This document shows, in pieces, positions 53,040 through 61,950 of a stretch of 64,000 bases of DNA. This DNA is from CAZTGZ01 sp964613385 (GTDB lineage Bacteria > Bacteroidota > Bacteroidia > NS11-12g > UBA9320): contig CAZTGZ010000002.1 of NCBI GenBank assembly GCA_964613385.1, forward strand, positions 62,001 to 126,000, in the 5' to 3' direction. The first letter of the stretch is position 1. The number at the start of each line of letters is the position of its first letter. A program made the position numbers and the translations under genes. The notes under the pieces are model-generated. The model was given only the letters and a program-made list of their open reading frames with translations. It had not been told where the DNA came from and searched no databases.

Positions 53040-55763
53040 ATGATCTCACATTCATACTTAAGCAATACAGATGTTTCAGCCCTCGATGATCTGTATCAAA
53101 AATACCTGAACGACCCGACATCATTGGATGAGGGCTGGCAAAGGTTTTTCGAAGGATTTGATCTTGCCTATGGTAAAACCGGGTTGAATGGGAGTGCTCA
53201 GGCACAAGTTTCATCGGAGTTTCTGAAGGAAATAAATGTCCTGCGACTGATAAATGAAGGTTACCGGACCCGGGGACATTTGTTTACCCATACGAACCCG
53301 GTTCGGGAACGCCGTCAATACCATCCAAATCTGGAAATTTCCAATTTCGGGCTCGAAGAGTCAGATCTGGATAAAACCTTTAATGCCGGTGTTGAAATCG
53401 GATTGGGCCCTGCCACCTTGCGTGATATAATCGCACACTTATCCGCAACCTATTGTGAGAGCATCGGAGTTGAATACATGTATATCAACGATCCTGTGCG
53501 CAAAGAATGGCTTAAAAGCAGGATGGAGTCGGGTAAAAACCGAACTGAATTAACCCTGGAGCAAAAAAGGCTGATTCTGGAGAAATTGAATCAGGCCGTT
53601 GTTTTCGAAAACTTCCTGCACACCAAATTTATCGGTCAGAAACGATTTTCACTCGAAGGGTTGGAAACGCTTATTCCTGCCTTGAATTCAGTGATTGAAT
53701 ATGGGGCAGATCAACAGATAGAAGAATTTGTTATCGGCATGGCGCATCGCGGAAGACTCAATGTGCTGGCCAATATCATGAATAAAAGCTATGAGGAGAT
53801 TTTTACCGAGTTCGAAGGCAAAGCATATGCAGATGCCATATTCGAAGGAGATGTTAAATACCATTTAGGATATTCTTCCAATCACGTTACCAGTCTTCAG
53901 AAAAAAGTACGCCTCACACTTTGTCCGAATCCATCTCACCTTGAAGCAGTTGCTCCTGTGGCACAAGGGGTGGCAAGAGCCAAAGTAGACCACAAATACA
54001 AGAATCAGGTAAAAAGTATATTGCCGATTATCATTCACGGTGACGCCAGCGTGGCAGGACAAGGCATTGTATATGAAGTTATTCAGATGGCAGGTCTGGA
54101 TGCCTATGGAGTAGGTGGATCTGTACATTTGGTGACCAATAATCAGGTTGGGTTTACCACCAATTACCTGGATGCCAGAAGCAGTATTTACTGTACGGAT
54201 GTCGCCAAAACTACCAAGTGCCCGGTATTCCATGTAAATGGAGACGATGTAGAAGCCCTGGTGCATGTAATTCGGTTGGCTGTAGAATATAGACAAACCT
54301 TCCATAGCGATGTATTTATAGATATTTTGGGATATCGCAAATACGGACATAACGAAGGAGATGAGCCTCGTTTTACCCAACCTATGCTGTACAAGGCCAT
54401 AGAAAAACATCCGAATCCACGGGAAATTTACCGCCAGAAGTTGATCGATGCCGGAAGTCTGGAGGCAAGTCTCGCCATGAAAATGGAAAAAGAATTCAAG
54501 GATTTACTCCAGGAAAAGCTGAATGAAGTGCGAAGCGACAAAACCATTGTTTCGCATAATCTTCCTTCAAACACCTGGCAGGCATACAGAAAATCGACGG
54601 CTGAAGATTTCGAGAAGTCACCGGACACCAAAATATCTGCTGCTGTTTTCAAAAAGCTGGCACAAAAAATCACAGAACTGCCAAAGGACCATCAGCCCAT
54701 CCGAAAGGTTCAAAAAATCTTTGAAGACCGGGCAGCCATGATCAAAAATGACCAATTCGATTGGGCCATGGGAGAATTAATGGCCTATGCGAGTCTTTTG
54801 CAGGAGGGCTTCGACGTTCGCATGAGTGGTCAGGACTGCGAGAGAGGCACCTTTTCTCACCGACATGCGGTGGTTAAAAAGGAAGATACCGAATTGGAGT
54901 ATATTCCTTTGCAAAACCTGGATGCAAAACAAGGTCGTTTCGACATTTACAACTCTTTGCTCTCTGAATATGCCGTGCTCGGGTTTGAATACGGTTATGC
55001 CATGTCAAGTCCGGAAACCTTAACCCTATGGGAAGCCCAATTCGGCGATTTTGCCAATGGTGCTCAGGTGGTAATTGATCAATTTATTTCGGCGGGAGAA
55101 ACCAAATGGAAGCGATTCAATGGACTTACCTTACTCCTTCCTCACGGATATGAAGGACAAGGTCCAGAGCACTCTTCTGCCCGTCCGGAACGCTTTCTGC
55201 AACTATGTGCCAACCTGAACATGCAAGTGGTTAATTGCAGCACCCCGGCCAACTTTTTCCATGTATTGCGTCGTCAGATGCATCGGAATTTCCGGGTTCC
55301 ACTTGTGGTTTTATCACCCAAAAGCCTGCTGCGCCACCCACAATGTGTCAGTTCAATTGCCGATTTTACACAAGGAGGCTTTAAAGAAGTCATACCCGAC
55401 CATGAAGTACCCGCAGAAAAGGCCAAACGAGTTTTGTTCTGTTCCGGTAAAATCTATTACGATTTGCTCGAACAACGCAAAGCATTAAATCAAAAAGAAG
55501 TGGCCATTGTTCGGGTTGAACAGCTGTATCCTCTGCCTGAAAAACAACTTCATGCCCTGATGGCTGCCAGTAAGAAAGCAGAATTTTTCTGGGTACAGGA
55601 AGAACCTAAAAATATGGGCACCTGGATGCACTTGTTGCGATACGACTGGCCTAAACCTTTGAAAGTAATCAGCCGACGTTCCAGTTCAACACCTGCAACC
55701 GGATATGCGGCCATCCACAAGCAAGAACAGGAACAGATTACCAGAGAGGCGCTCACGCTCTAA
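53040..55763 (+). CDS. sucA: 2-oxoglutarate dehydrogenase E1 component
   Basis: 907 aa thiamine-diphosphate enzyme that decarboxylates 2-oxoglutarate in the TCA cycle and passes succinyl to E2 (SucB). N-terminal 'DDLYQKYLNDPTSLDEGWQRFFEGFD' is the OdhA/SucA signature. The catalytic domain shows 'EFVIGMAHRGRLNVLANIMNKSYEEIFTEFEG', 'YHLGYSSNH', the ThDP site 'HGDASVAGQGIVYE', 'NQVGFTT' and 'VNGDDVEALVHVIRLAVEYRQTFHSDVFIDILGYRKYGHNEGDEP'. The C-terminal transketolase-like part has 'DCERGTFSHRHAVV' and 'LLPHGYEGQGPEHSSARPERFLQL'. sucB is not next to it, unlike in many genomes. Confidence 0.95.
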   Translation: MISHSYLSNTDVSALDDLYQKYLNDPTSLDEGWQRFFEGFDLAYGKTGLNGSAQAQVSSEFLKEINVLRLINEGYRTRGHLFTHTNPVRERRQYHPNLEISNFGLEESDLDKTFNAGVEIGLGPATLRDIIAHLSATYCESIGVEYMYINDPVRKEWLKSRMESGKNRTELTLEQKRLILEKLNQAVVFENFLHTKFIGQKRFSLEGLETLIPALNSVIEYGADQQIEEFVIGMAHRGRLNVLANIMNKSYEEIFTEFEGKAYADAIFEGDVKYHLGYSSNHVTSLQKKVRLTLCPNPSHLEAVAPVAQGVARAKVDHKYKNQVKSILPIIIHGDASVAGQGIVYEVIQMAGLDAYGVGGSVHLVTNNQVGFTTNYLDARSSIYCTDVAKTTKCPVFHVNGDDVEALVHVIRLAVEYRQTFHSDVFIDILGYRKYGHNEGDEPRFTQPMLYKAIEKHPNPREIYRQKLIDAGSLEASLAMKMEKEFKDLLQEKLNEVRSDKTIVSHNLPSNTWQAYRKSTAEDFEKSPDTKISAAVFKKLAQKITELPKDHQPIRKVQKIFEDRAAMIKNDQFDWAMGELMAYASLLQEGFDVRMSGQDCERGTFSHRHAVVKKEDTELEYIPLQNLDAKQGRFDIYNSLLSEYAVLGFEYGYAMSSPETLTLWEAQFGDFANGAQVVIDQFISAGETKWKRFNGLTLLLPHGYEGQGPEHSSARPERFLQLCANLNMQVVNCSTPANFFHVLRRQMHRNFRVPLVVLSPKSLLRHPQCVSSIADFTQGGFKEVIPDHEVPAEKAKRVLFCSGKIYYDLLEQRKALNQKEVAIVRVEQLYPLPEKQLHALMAASKKAEFFWVQEEPKNMGTWMHLLRYDWPKPLKVISRRSSSTPATGYAAIHKQEQEQITREALTL

Positions 55764-55790
55764 TCCTTCTCATATCATTTATTGGTATTA

Positions 55791-55818
55791 ACCTTTCAGA
55801 TATTTTGCATCTGAAGGT
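55791..55818. terminator. Hairpin between convergent sucA and GNAT genes
   Basis: ACCTTTCAGAT and ATCTGAAGGT pair over 10 bp with one bulged T around a 7-nt loop. It lies in the 60-bp gap between two convergent stops, a fitting place for a bidirectional terminator, but neither side has a strong T run. Confidence 0.45.
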
Positions 55819-55823
55819 CTGTT

Positions 55824-56342
55824 CTATCGCAAATTTTGTGGAAGCAATTCATACAAACGCAAAATTTCCCGAGCCTTTTCTATATTTTTCACATAGTCAA
55901 ATCCAATACTGACCAACAATTGTATAGATGCCCGGTTTTCAGGTAAAGTAATGGCCCCTAGCACCGGCAAGGTATTGAATTTGAATAATTCACGAAGAAA
56001 AGCCACGGTCGCTTCCCGGGCGAATCCCAATTTAAGATACTCCGGCAATAAGGCAAAACCAACATCCGGATAATCCAGATCCTCTCTTTGCAACAGGGAA
56101 ATTATTCCCATAGCCTCCCGTGAATCGAGATTCTCCATTACATAATACCGAATTACAGGCAGACTTAAGATTCCCTGAATATAAATGGTGCTTTCAACAA
56201 CTGAATGAACATTCCGATCTCCGATAAACCGGATCCAACCTTCAGAATTGAGCAATTTCAACATAAATGAGGCATCCCCGATCTCCAATGGTCTCAACCT
56301 CAACCGGGCCGTTTCTACTATTTCAGGACAAATTAGCTTCAT
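55824..56342 (-). CDS. GNAT family N-acetyltransferase (RimJ/RimL-like)
   Basis: 172 aa. Opening 'ETARLRLRPLEIGDASFMLKLLNSEGWIRFIGDRNVHSV', then 'VMENLDSREAMGIISLLQREDLDYPDVGFALLPEYLKLGFAREATVAFLRELF' (acetyl-CoA site, although the usual Q/RxxGxG/A is altered to KLGFA) and 'ITLPENRASIQLLVSIGFDYVK'. This is the acetyltransf_3 group that modifies protein N-termini or small molecules; substrate unknown. The start overlaps the TonB-domain gene stop by four bases (ATGA type), so both are co-translated. Confidence 0.85.
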   Translation of the reverse strand: MKLICPEIVETARLRLRPLEIGDASFMLKLLNSEGWIRFIGDRNVHSVVESTIYIQGILSLPVIRYYVMENLDSREAMGIISLLQREDLDYPDVGFALLPEYLKLGFAREATVAFLRELFKFNTLPVLGAITLPENRASIQLLVSIGFDYVKNIEKAREILRLYELLPQNLR

Positions 56343-56809
56343 GGCCTGTATCCATATACTCTTACAGCCATCGCCGGAATTTTCCCTTCCAACAAACTAG
56401 TTTCTTCAAACTTCTCATTGGGGATGAAAAATATTTCCATCAAAAAGGGGAAGGCTATTTTTTTTCCATTTTGTGTGCACGGTGTCCAACCTTGTATCAA
56501 ATGCGTAAGCCGGATGGCTTCATTATCCAAATCCTCGCGGATCCCAATGCGAATCTTTTCAACACTTACATTACCCAAAGTGTCAATTATAAAGATGATT
56601 CGCACTTCACCCCCAATATTTTCATTCAACGCTGACTGAGGATACCGAACGTTGTCATTGAATATTTTTTGAATGGCCGCATGCCCTCCGGGAAAAACCG
56701 GATGGGAAACAATATCGGTTCTCATAGGTTCATCCGCCTCTTCCACCTGTGCGCCGGCCATCAGACTACCTGGTATAAAAACCACGAGAAATACTATATA
56801 TCTAAACAT
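56339..56809 (-). CDS. TonB C-terminal domain protein, exported
   Basis: 156 aa with a signal peptide (MFRYIVFLVVFIPGSLMAGAQ). The remainder is a TonB_C domain: 'VFPGGHAAIQKIFNDNVRYPQSALNENIGGEVRIIFIIDTLGNVSVEKIRIGIREDLDNEAIRLTHLIQGWTPCTQNGKKI', typical of Bacteroidota energy-transducer-like proteins. There is no long proline-rich spacer, so it is a free periplasmic domain rather than a classical TonB. Co-transcribed with the acetyltransferase. Confidence 0.85.
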   Translation of the reverse strand: MFRYIVFLVVFIPGSLMAGAQVEEADEPMRTDIVSHPVFPGGHAAIQKIFNDNVRYPQSALNENIGGEVRIIFIIDTLGNVSVEKIRIGIREDLDNEAIRLTHLIQGWTPCTQNGKKIAFPFLMEIFFIPNEKFEETSLLEGKIPAMAVRVYGYRP

Positions 56810-56989
56810 AAAAAGACGTTAAATATAGTTGTATAAAAGTCAAATATTCACTGAAATCTTGAACTCATCTATAAAACTTATCTCTATTTCGCTTATTCTG
56901 TATGTAAGCGTGAAATTCTGCCATCACTCAATAAAAATTGAATACATCGACGTATAATTGAACCATTAAATAAGCCGGAACCTTTATAC

Positions 56990-57562
56990 ATGAAATTCGC
57001 CAAAGAACTCAAACCTCTGTCATTCTGGCTCGACAAAAGCCTTGAATTGAGTCAAAGAGCCCAAGTGGAATTTTCTCATTTAAGTCCGGCAGCTCTGCAA
57101 TTTAAACCGGCCCCCGGGCAATGGAGTATTGCCCAATGTCTCGATCATATTTGTGTATCCGACAGCCAGTACTTTTCGTTGTTCGATCAATTAAAGAATA
57201 ACACCTACCAGCCCGGCTGGTGGGCGCGAAACAACCCCTGGTCTTATTTCTTAGGCGATTTGATGATTCAACAGTTGGGAAGCGAAGTGAAAAGAAAATA
57301 CAAATCACCATCTATCTTTCTACCCTCTGAAAGTCAGGTTCATCCCGATATTTTTCAAACTTTTATCAAGCATACTGAACAAATGCGCCTTCGATTTTCG
57401 GAGATTGCGTCTCATTATCAAAAAGGTACCATTGTTGCCTCTCCGGCGTCCGCTTTTGTAACCTATCCGGTTTCTAAACTCATTCCCTTGCTGATATTAC
57501 ACACGGAAAGGCATTTGAATCAGGCAGCACGGATCAAAAAACACCCGCAATTTCCTGAATAG
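56990..57562 (+). CDS. DinB family protein
   Basis: 190 aa four-helix-bundle protein: 'LSPAALQFKPAPGQWSIAQCLDHICVSDSQYFSLFDQL' with the first metal-binding His, and 'LIPLLILHTERHLNQAARIKKHP' with the HxxxHxxQ helix near the C-terminus. DinB/YfiT proteins bind a metal and often transfer thiols such as bacillithiol; the substrate is unknown. Its stop is directly followed by the start of the ECF sigma gene (TAGATG), so it is the first gene of a four-gene operon. Confidence 0.8.
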   Translation: MKFAKELKPLSFWLDKSLELSQRAQVEFSHLSPAALQFKPAPGQWSIAQCLDHICVSDSQYFSLFDQLKNNTYQPGWWARNNPWSYFLGDLMIQQLGSEVKRKYKSPSIFLPSESQVHPDIFQTFIKHTEQMRLRFSEIASHYQKGTIVASPASAFVTYPVSKLIPLLILHTERHLNQAARIKKHPQFPE

Positions 57563-58111
57563 ATGGAAAAAAGTCTTTGGTTACATGCCTTGAAAAAAGG
57601 TGACGCAAAGGCTTATGAAAGACTTTATGACCTTTACGGAAAAAAGGTTTATCACCTCAGCCTTGGCATACTCAAAAATGTGAACGACGCCGAAGATGCC
57701 GTTCAGGAAACATTTATAGAGGTGAGCCGGTCAGTACATCGCTTTCGGGATGAAAGTGATCTGGGCACCTGGATTTATCGAATAGCCGGTAATAAAGCCC
57801 TGGATCTGCTTCGCAAACAAAACACCGCTAAAAGAAAAGGCCAGACGGTTGAGCCGGAATCTGTGAATCTGGTGTATCTCTTACACCCGGGAAAGGTGCT
57901 CGAAAACAAGGAAATTGCACAAATTATTGATCAGGCGATGGAAGAACTGCCTGAACGACAACGCATTGCATTTACCCTGAGCAAAATAGACGGATTAAGT
58001 TATCAGGAAATTGCAGATGCCTTGCAAACCACGATCGGAACTGTAGAATCTCTGATTTACAGGGCTCGAAAAACGCTTCAGGAAAAATTGGATAAATTTT
58101 ATCGCAGTTGA
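57563..58111 (+). CDS. ECF-type RNA polymerase sigma factor
   Basis: 182 aa. Region 2: 'ALKKGDAKAYERLYDLYGKKVYHLSLGILKNVNDAEDAVQETFIEVSRSVHRFRDESDLGTWIYRIAGNKALDLLRKQ'. Region 4: 'MEELPERQRIAFTLSKIDGLSYQEIADALQTTIGTVESLIYRARKTLQEKL'. No region 3, hence group 4 (ECF). It is followed by a small single-span membrane protein and a Spy/CnrX-like protein that would be its anti-sigma and sensor. Confidence 0.92.
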   Translation: MEKSLWLHALKKGDAKAYERLYDLYGKKVYHLSLGILKNVNDAEDAVQETFIEVSRSVHRFRDESDLGTWIYRIAGNKALDLLRKQNTAKRKGQTVEPESVNLVYLLHPGKVLENKEIAQIIDQAMEELPERQRIAFTLSKIDGLSYQEIADALQTTIGTVESLIYRARKTLQEKLDKFYRS

Positions 58112-58150
58112 TGAAATATTTGAATAAAAAAAACATCTAAACAATTGAAT

Positions 58151-58417
58151 ATGCAAGATAATTGGTTGAATGAAAAACACAGATTGCCTGACCCTCCCGA
58201 AGGACTCAGGTCTAATGTTGTATTGGCCGTTCAAAGAGATATTCAATTCCAAAACAGGCGCAGAATATGGAAAAGAGTTCTGGTAGCTGCTTCTATTGTT
58301 TGGATATTGCTGAACATAACGGTGATATTTGAGTTTGTAAAATCAGACCAAAATCCATTGGCCGATTATTACCGGGAATCAGATTCGGAATATTTAAATT
58401 TGTATAGCAATCAATGA
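58151..58417 (+). CDS. Small membrane protein, putative anti-sigma factor (CnrY-like position)
   Basis: 88 aa from ATG 58151. A soluble N-terminal half (MQDNWLNEKHRLPDPPEGLRS) is followed by one transmembrane helix (VLVAASIVWILLNITVIFEFV, about residues 42-62) and a short outside tail. This layout, directly behind an ECF sigma gene and overlapping a periplasmic sensor gene by four bases, is that of a short anti-sigma factor. There is no recognisable zinc-binding anti-sigma motif, so the role is inferred from context. Confidence 0.6.
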   Translation: MQDNWLNEKHRLPDPPEGLRSNVVLAVQRDIQFQNRRRIWKRVLVAASIVWILLNITVIFEFVKSDQNPLADYYRESDSEYLNLYSNQ

Positions 58418-58854
58418 GAAGCAAGGCGTTATATATAATCATAGCCATCCTGATTCTATTGAATTTGTCTATGTTATGGCTTTTGTGGCCCGGTAAAAGA
58501 GGTGCGAAACCTCCAAAAGCGCCCTGGAAACACTTGAGCCGTGAATTGTCCCTGAATGAGGAGCAAACACGAAGCGTAGAAAAACTATTTCACCAACATC
58601 GAATGGAAATGGATGCATTCCATGTAAAATCAGATCTATTAAAAGAAAATCTTGCGGACGCCCTCATTTCAGAAAACGATAGTCTCATCCAAACTGTCGC
58701 TGACTCTCTGAATGCCATTCATCATCTGCGCGAACAGAAAAGGATACAACATTTTAGAGATATCAGTAAACTGTGTACGCCTGAACAGAAAAAGAAACTT
58801 AAATCTGTCCTGAGGAAAATATTCAAACAGCACCCTCCCCCAAGGCGACCCTAA
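58414..58854 (+). CDS. Periplasmic Spy/CnrX-like (heavy-metal sensor type) protein
   Basis: 146 aa. N-terminal membrane anchor (ALYIIIAILILLNLSMLWLLW), then an all-helical periplasmic part: 'WKHLSRELSLNEEQTRSVEKLFHQHRMEMDAFHVKSDLLKENLADAL' and 'HHLREQKRIQHFRDISKLCTPEQKKKLKSVLRKIF'. The two LxxEQ-like motifs are the hallmark of the CpxP/Spy/CnrX (PF13801 metal_resist) fold; several His residues could bind metal. As third gene after sigma and putative anti-sigma it should sense metal or misfolded protein. The stop directly abuts the convergent gene. Confidence 0.7.
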   Translation: MRSKALYIIIAILILLNLSMLWLLWPGKRGAKPPKAPWKHLSRELSLNEEQTRSVEKLFHQHRMEMDAFHVKSDLLKENLADALISENDSLIQTVADSLNAIHHLREQKRIQHFRDISKLCTPEQKKKLKSVLRKIFKQHPPPRRP

Positions 58855-59493
58855 TTATTTTGTGCAGGTGAGTTTGGAGGAATTCAGAATTTCTTCCTTC
58901 ATCTTCTGATGCTTATCCCAATGTTCTTCAAATGTCTCAAAAATAATCATTGCCACACGGCCTGAGCAGGGAAATAAGATGATTTCACCCTTTTTGAAAC
59001 TTCCTCTCGGATTCTTCTTAGCCTCTTCGTCATCGAAAGGAGGCGATTTAATGATATAATTTCTCCGCAATGCCTGAACCCCCTGGAATTGTATGGTATC
59101 ATAGTCATCTTCTCCTGCTTCCGCAAAAAACTCAACCGTATCTGAGGGCATGTCCGGAGCCGGATTAAAATATCTACCTATGGTCTCTCCTGCCAGCCAG
59201 TCAGCTTCCTGATCTTCAGGGTTTTCATTAAAATAAAATGCCATTTGCACTCCGGCAAATTCTCCAACTCCCTCCCGGTCAATTTTGTAGGAAATACCTC
59301 CGTAGTTGTATGAATACTCCTCACTTACCGGTTCCTCCCATCCCTTGGGAAATGAAACTGTCATCCACTCTGTCTTCAATTCTCGTGAATCATTTTTTGT
59401 CACAATCCCCTTTACGGTGAGCCAGGTATACAGAAAAAAACCACCTGCCGCCAGGGCAATCAGGACCAATACGATTACAACTATTCTTTTCAT
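58855..59493 (-). CDS. Hypothetical membrane-anchored protein
   Basis: 212 aa. One N-terminal transmembrane helix or uncleaved signal (MKRIVVIVLVLIALAAGGFFLYTWL), then a soluble outer domain with 'MTVSFPKGWEEPVSEEYSYNYGGISYKIDREG' and 'RVAMIIFETFEEHW'. The 'F-P-x-G-W' start of the domain recalls PsbP/Mog1-like folds, but I do not recognise the family. It converges with the Spy-like gene with no gap. Confidence 0.65.
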   Translation of the reverse strand: MKRIVVIVLVLIALAAGGFFLYTWLTVKGIVTKNDSRELKTEWMTVSFPKGWEEPVSEEYSYNYGGISYKIDREGVGEFAGVQMAFYFNENPEDQEADWLAGETIGRYFNPAPDMPSDTVEFFAEAGEDDYDTIQFQGVQALRRNYIIKSPPFDDEEAKKNPRGSFKKGEIILFPCSGRVAMIIFETFEEHWDKHQKMKEEILNSSKLTCTK

Positions 59494-59653
59494 ACTTTCA
59501 CAAATCTACATATGTTTTAGAATTTCAACTATGCAATTGTTAAAAATCATTTTTTAAAAAAACACATTTTCAGGCGATTCCTAAAGAATACATACAAAAT
59601 TCTCCTTTAGTTGCGTGCATCTCTCTTACCACCGGAATGCAGAATTCAAATGC

Positions 59654-60307
59654 CTAAGAAACGATCTGAATATTAAAAGCCGCACTTTGCTTTGCGCCCC
59701 AAACACGCAGCCATAAAGGCAAATACATTTCTGTACCCCTGGCGGTGCTGATATCACCCAAATCCAGAATATGATCCGTTTTCCAGCCAAACGATTGTAG
59801 CAGTAAGCTCACGTCTTGCTTAGCTTCTGCGTCATTCCCACTTACAAAAACATGATGATTTCCATCGTTGATCATACCGGGATTCACCATCAAACCGCAC
59901 CACATGGTGTTGAGCGTTTTAACCACTTTAACTTCCGGATAAGCCTGTTGAATCATCTCTCCCAATGATCCGGTATTAACCACGGATAAAACGGGTGGCA
60001 TCCCCTGACTAAAATCAAGCGGATTGGAAACATCGATCAACACTTTGCCCCTCAGATTTGCCTCTCCCGCCATTTTCAAGGCATCCATCGTGCCGGCTCC
60101 GGAAGTACAGTTGATGAGCAATGATCCAAAACCGGCGGTATCGGCAAATGATCCTGCCAGGGCTTTACCGGCATGCTGTTCAACAAAAGATAAGGCCTTT
60201 GGATTGTCATGGGTTCGAGATCCCATCATTACTTCATGCCCGATTTCAATCAGTTTGGAGCCCAGGGTCTGCCCCACAGTTCCGGTTCCTAAAATGCCAA
60301 TTTTCAT
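59654..60307 (-). CDS. NADPH-dependent F420 reductase-like (Npd/FNO family) oxidoreductase
   Basis: 217 aa from ATG 60307 (upstream in-frame start 60328 adds seven residues before the nucleotide fold). Rossmann motif 'MKIGILGTGTVGQTLGSKL' (GxGxxG), then 'EVMMGSRTHDN' as in F420-dependent NADP reductases, 'LLINCTSGAGTMDALKMAGEANLRGKVLIDVSNPLDF' and 'VVKTLNTMWCGLMVNP'. In Bacteroidota, which lack F420, members probably reduce other substrates with NADPH; the reaction is unknown. The gene stands alone. Confidence 0.82.
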   Translation of the reverse strand: MKIGILGTGTVGQTLGSKLIEIGHEVMMGSRTHDNPKALSFVEQHAGKALAGSFADTAGFGSLLINCTSGAGTMDALKMAGEANLRGKVLIDVSNPLDFSQGMPPVLSVVNTGSLGEMIQQAYPEVKVVKTLNTMWCGLMVNPGMINDGNHHVFVSGNDAEAKQDVSLLLQSFGWKTDHILDLGDISTARGTEMYLPLWLRVWGAKQSAAFNIQIVS

Positions 60308-60390
60308 AATCGATGATTTTAGGGGCAATATATCTCTTTTCGACCGGAATATTCAAGACACCCCGACGAAGATATCGGACATGTAAACTA

Positions 60391-61950
60391 TTAATAATCT
60401 ACGGTTTTAGTGGAAATCTTAGGTTCTATGTAAGTATATTTGATTTTCTTAGTGTCTGCGTTCTTTTTAAAATTAACCAGATACTCCATAATATCGTAAT
60501 CCATGCTCTTTACATTGCCCGCATCTACGATCAACTCTGCACCTTCCTGAGTATCTTCCATCGTTTGTATGATTTTCGCCTTGTTTAGAAAAGTTACTTC
60601 TTCACTCAATGTCAGGACAATACGGTCAGAGATATCATGGGTTTCATTCTTCAATAAATAGGCATTTCGATAATTATTGCGCAGGATGATAAAAAAACCA
60701 ACGCTCAATCCAAATACTATCCCTTCCAGCAAATCGCTGAAAATAACGCCCACCATGGTAACCACGTAAGGGAGGAATTGCTCCCAACCCAAACTGTACA
60801 TTTGTTTAATCATGGCCGGTTTGGCGAGTTTAAAACCAACAACTATGAGCACCGAAGCCAATGCAGCTAAAGGGATCATATTCAGAATTCCTGGGATAAG
60901 TATGATACTCAAAACCAGAAAGATGCCGTGAAATATGGCAGAAACTTTGGTGCGCCCACCGCTTTGAGCATTGGCAGAACTCCGAACTATGACCTGAGTG
61001 AGGGGTAATCCGCCGATAAGCCCGGTTAAAATATTTCCAACACCCTGCGCTTTCAATTCGCGGTTCGTTGGTGTAGTGCGTTTAAATGGATCTATTTTAT
61101 CTGTGGCTTCAACCGACAACAGCGTTTCCAAACTCGCCACTACAGCAATGGTTCCACCAATCAGATAAGTATTTGGATTTAGAAATCCTGAAAAATCAGG
61201 CATAGTAAGTAAATTCCCCAAACCCTGAAGACCACCAAATGCCGGCAAATTCACCAAATGGGTCTGCTCGATTTCCAATCCGGTACCCAGGAAAATATTA
61301 TAGAATAGAATTCCCGCCAACACCGCCATCAAAGGCCCTTGTACCCATTGAAAAAACTTCAGTTTCTTGAGCGCCTTAATCTCCCAAATCAACAGCAATA
61401 CGAGTGACACCGCGGCAATAATGATAGCTCCGGGACTAAACACATCCAACAGGTGAAACAATTCGCTTAGCGTAGTTTCTCCATCAATCTGATGAAATCC
61501 CTCATCACCTTCATAATCTTTATCATATCCGAAAGCATGTGGTATTTGTTTAAGAATGATGATAATTCCTATACCACTTAACATTCCTTTAATAACTGAA
61601 GATGGGAAATAATATCCAATGATCCCTGCTCTGAGAAATCCCATCAACAATTGCAGGAGTCCGGCTACGATTACTGCCGGCAAAAAGAGCTCAAATCCCC
61701 CCAATTCTTTAATGGAGCTGAGCACAATCACGGCTAAACCGGCAGCCGGGCCACTCACCCCGATATGCGATCCACTCAATGCTCCAACCACAATTCCACC
61801 GATTACCCCGGCAATCAATCCTGACATCAATGGTGCGTGTTCCGGCGCTCCCGAAGCCATGGCTATTCCCAAACACAGCGGAAGTGCAACAAAAAATAAA
61901 ACTATGGAAGCAGGAAAATCGTACTGTATATCTTTAAAATGATTCTTCAT
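60391..61950 (-). CDS. SulP family inorganic anion transporter
   Basis: 519 aa from ATG 61950. N-terminal 'DIQYDFPASIVLFFVALPLCLGIAMASGAPEHAPLMSGLIAGVIGGIVVGALSGSHIGVSGPAAGLAVIVLSSI' is the SLC26/SulP signature. About twelve transmembrane segments follow, including 'IGGLPLTQVIVRSSANAQSGGRTKVSAIFHG'. The C-terminal cytosolic STAS domain (about 430-519: 'IVLTLSEEVTFLNKAKIIQTMEDTQEGAELIVDAGNVKSMDYDIMEYLVNF') is short but complete. Substrate may be sulfate or bicarbonate; no carbonic anhydrase or sulfate-assimilation gene is next to it. Confidence 0.88.
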   Translation of the reverse strand: MKNHFKDIQYDFPASIVLFFVALPLCLGIAMASGAPEHAPLMSGLIAGVIGGIVVGALSGSHIGVSGPAAGLAVIVLSSIKELGGFELFLPAVIVAGLLQLLMGFLRAGIIGYYFPSSVIKGMLSGIGIIIILKQIPHAFGYDKDYEGDEGFHQIDGETTLSELFHLLDVFSPGAIIIAAVSLVLLLIWEIKALKKLKFFQWVQGPLMAVLAGILFYNIFLGTGLEIEQTHLVNLPAFGGLQGLGNLLTMPDFSGFLNPNTYLIGGTIAVVASLETLLSVEATDKIDPFKRTTPTNRELKAQGVGNILTGLIGGLPLTQVIVRSSANAQSGGRTKVSAIFHGIFLVLSIILIPGILNMIPLAALASVLIVVGFKLAKPAMIKQMYSLGWEQFLPYVVTMVGVIFSDLLEGIVFGLSVGFFIILRNNYRNAYLLKNETHDISDRIVLTLSEEVTFLNKAKIIQTMEDTQEGAELIVDAGNVKSMDYDIMEYLVNFKKNADTKKIKYTYIEPKISTKTVDY

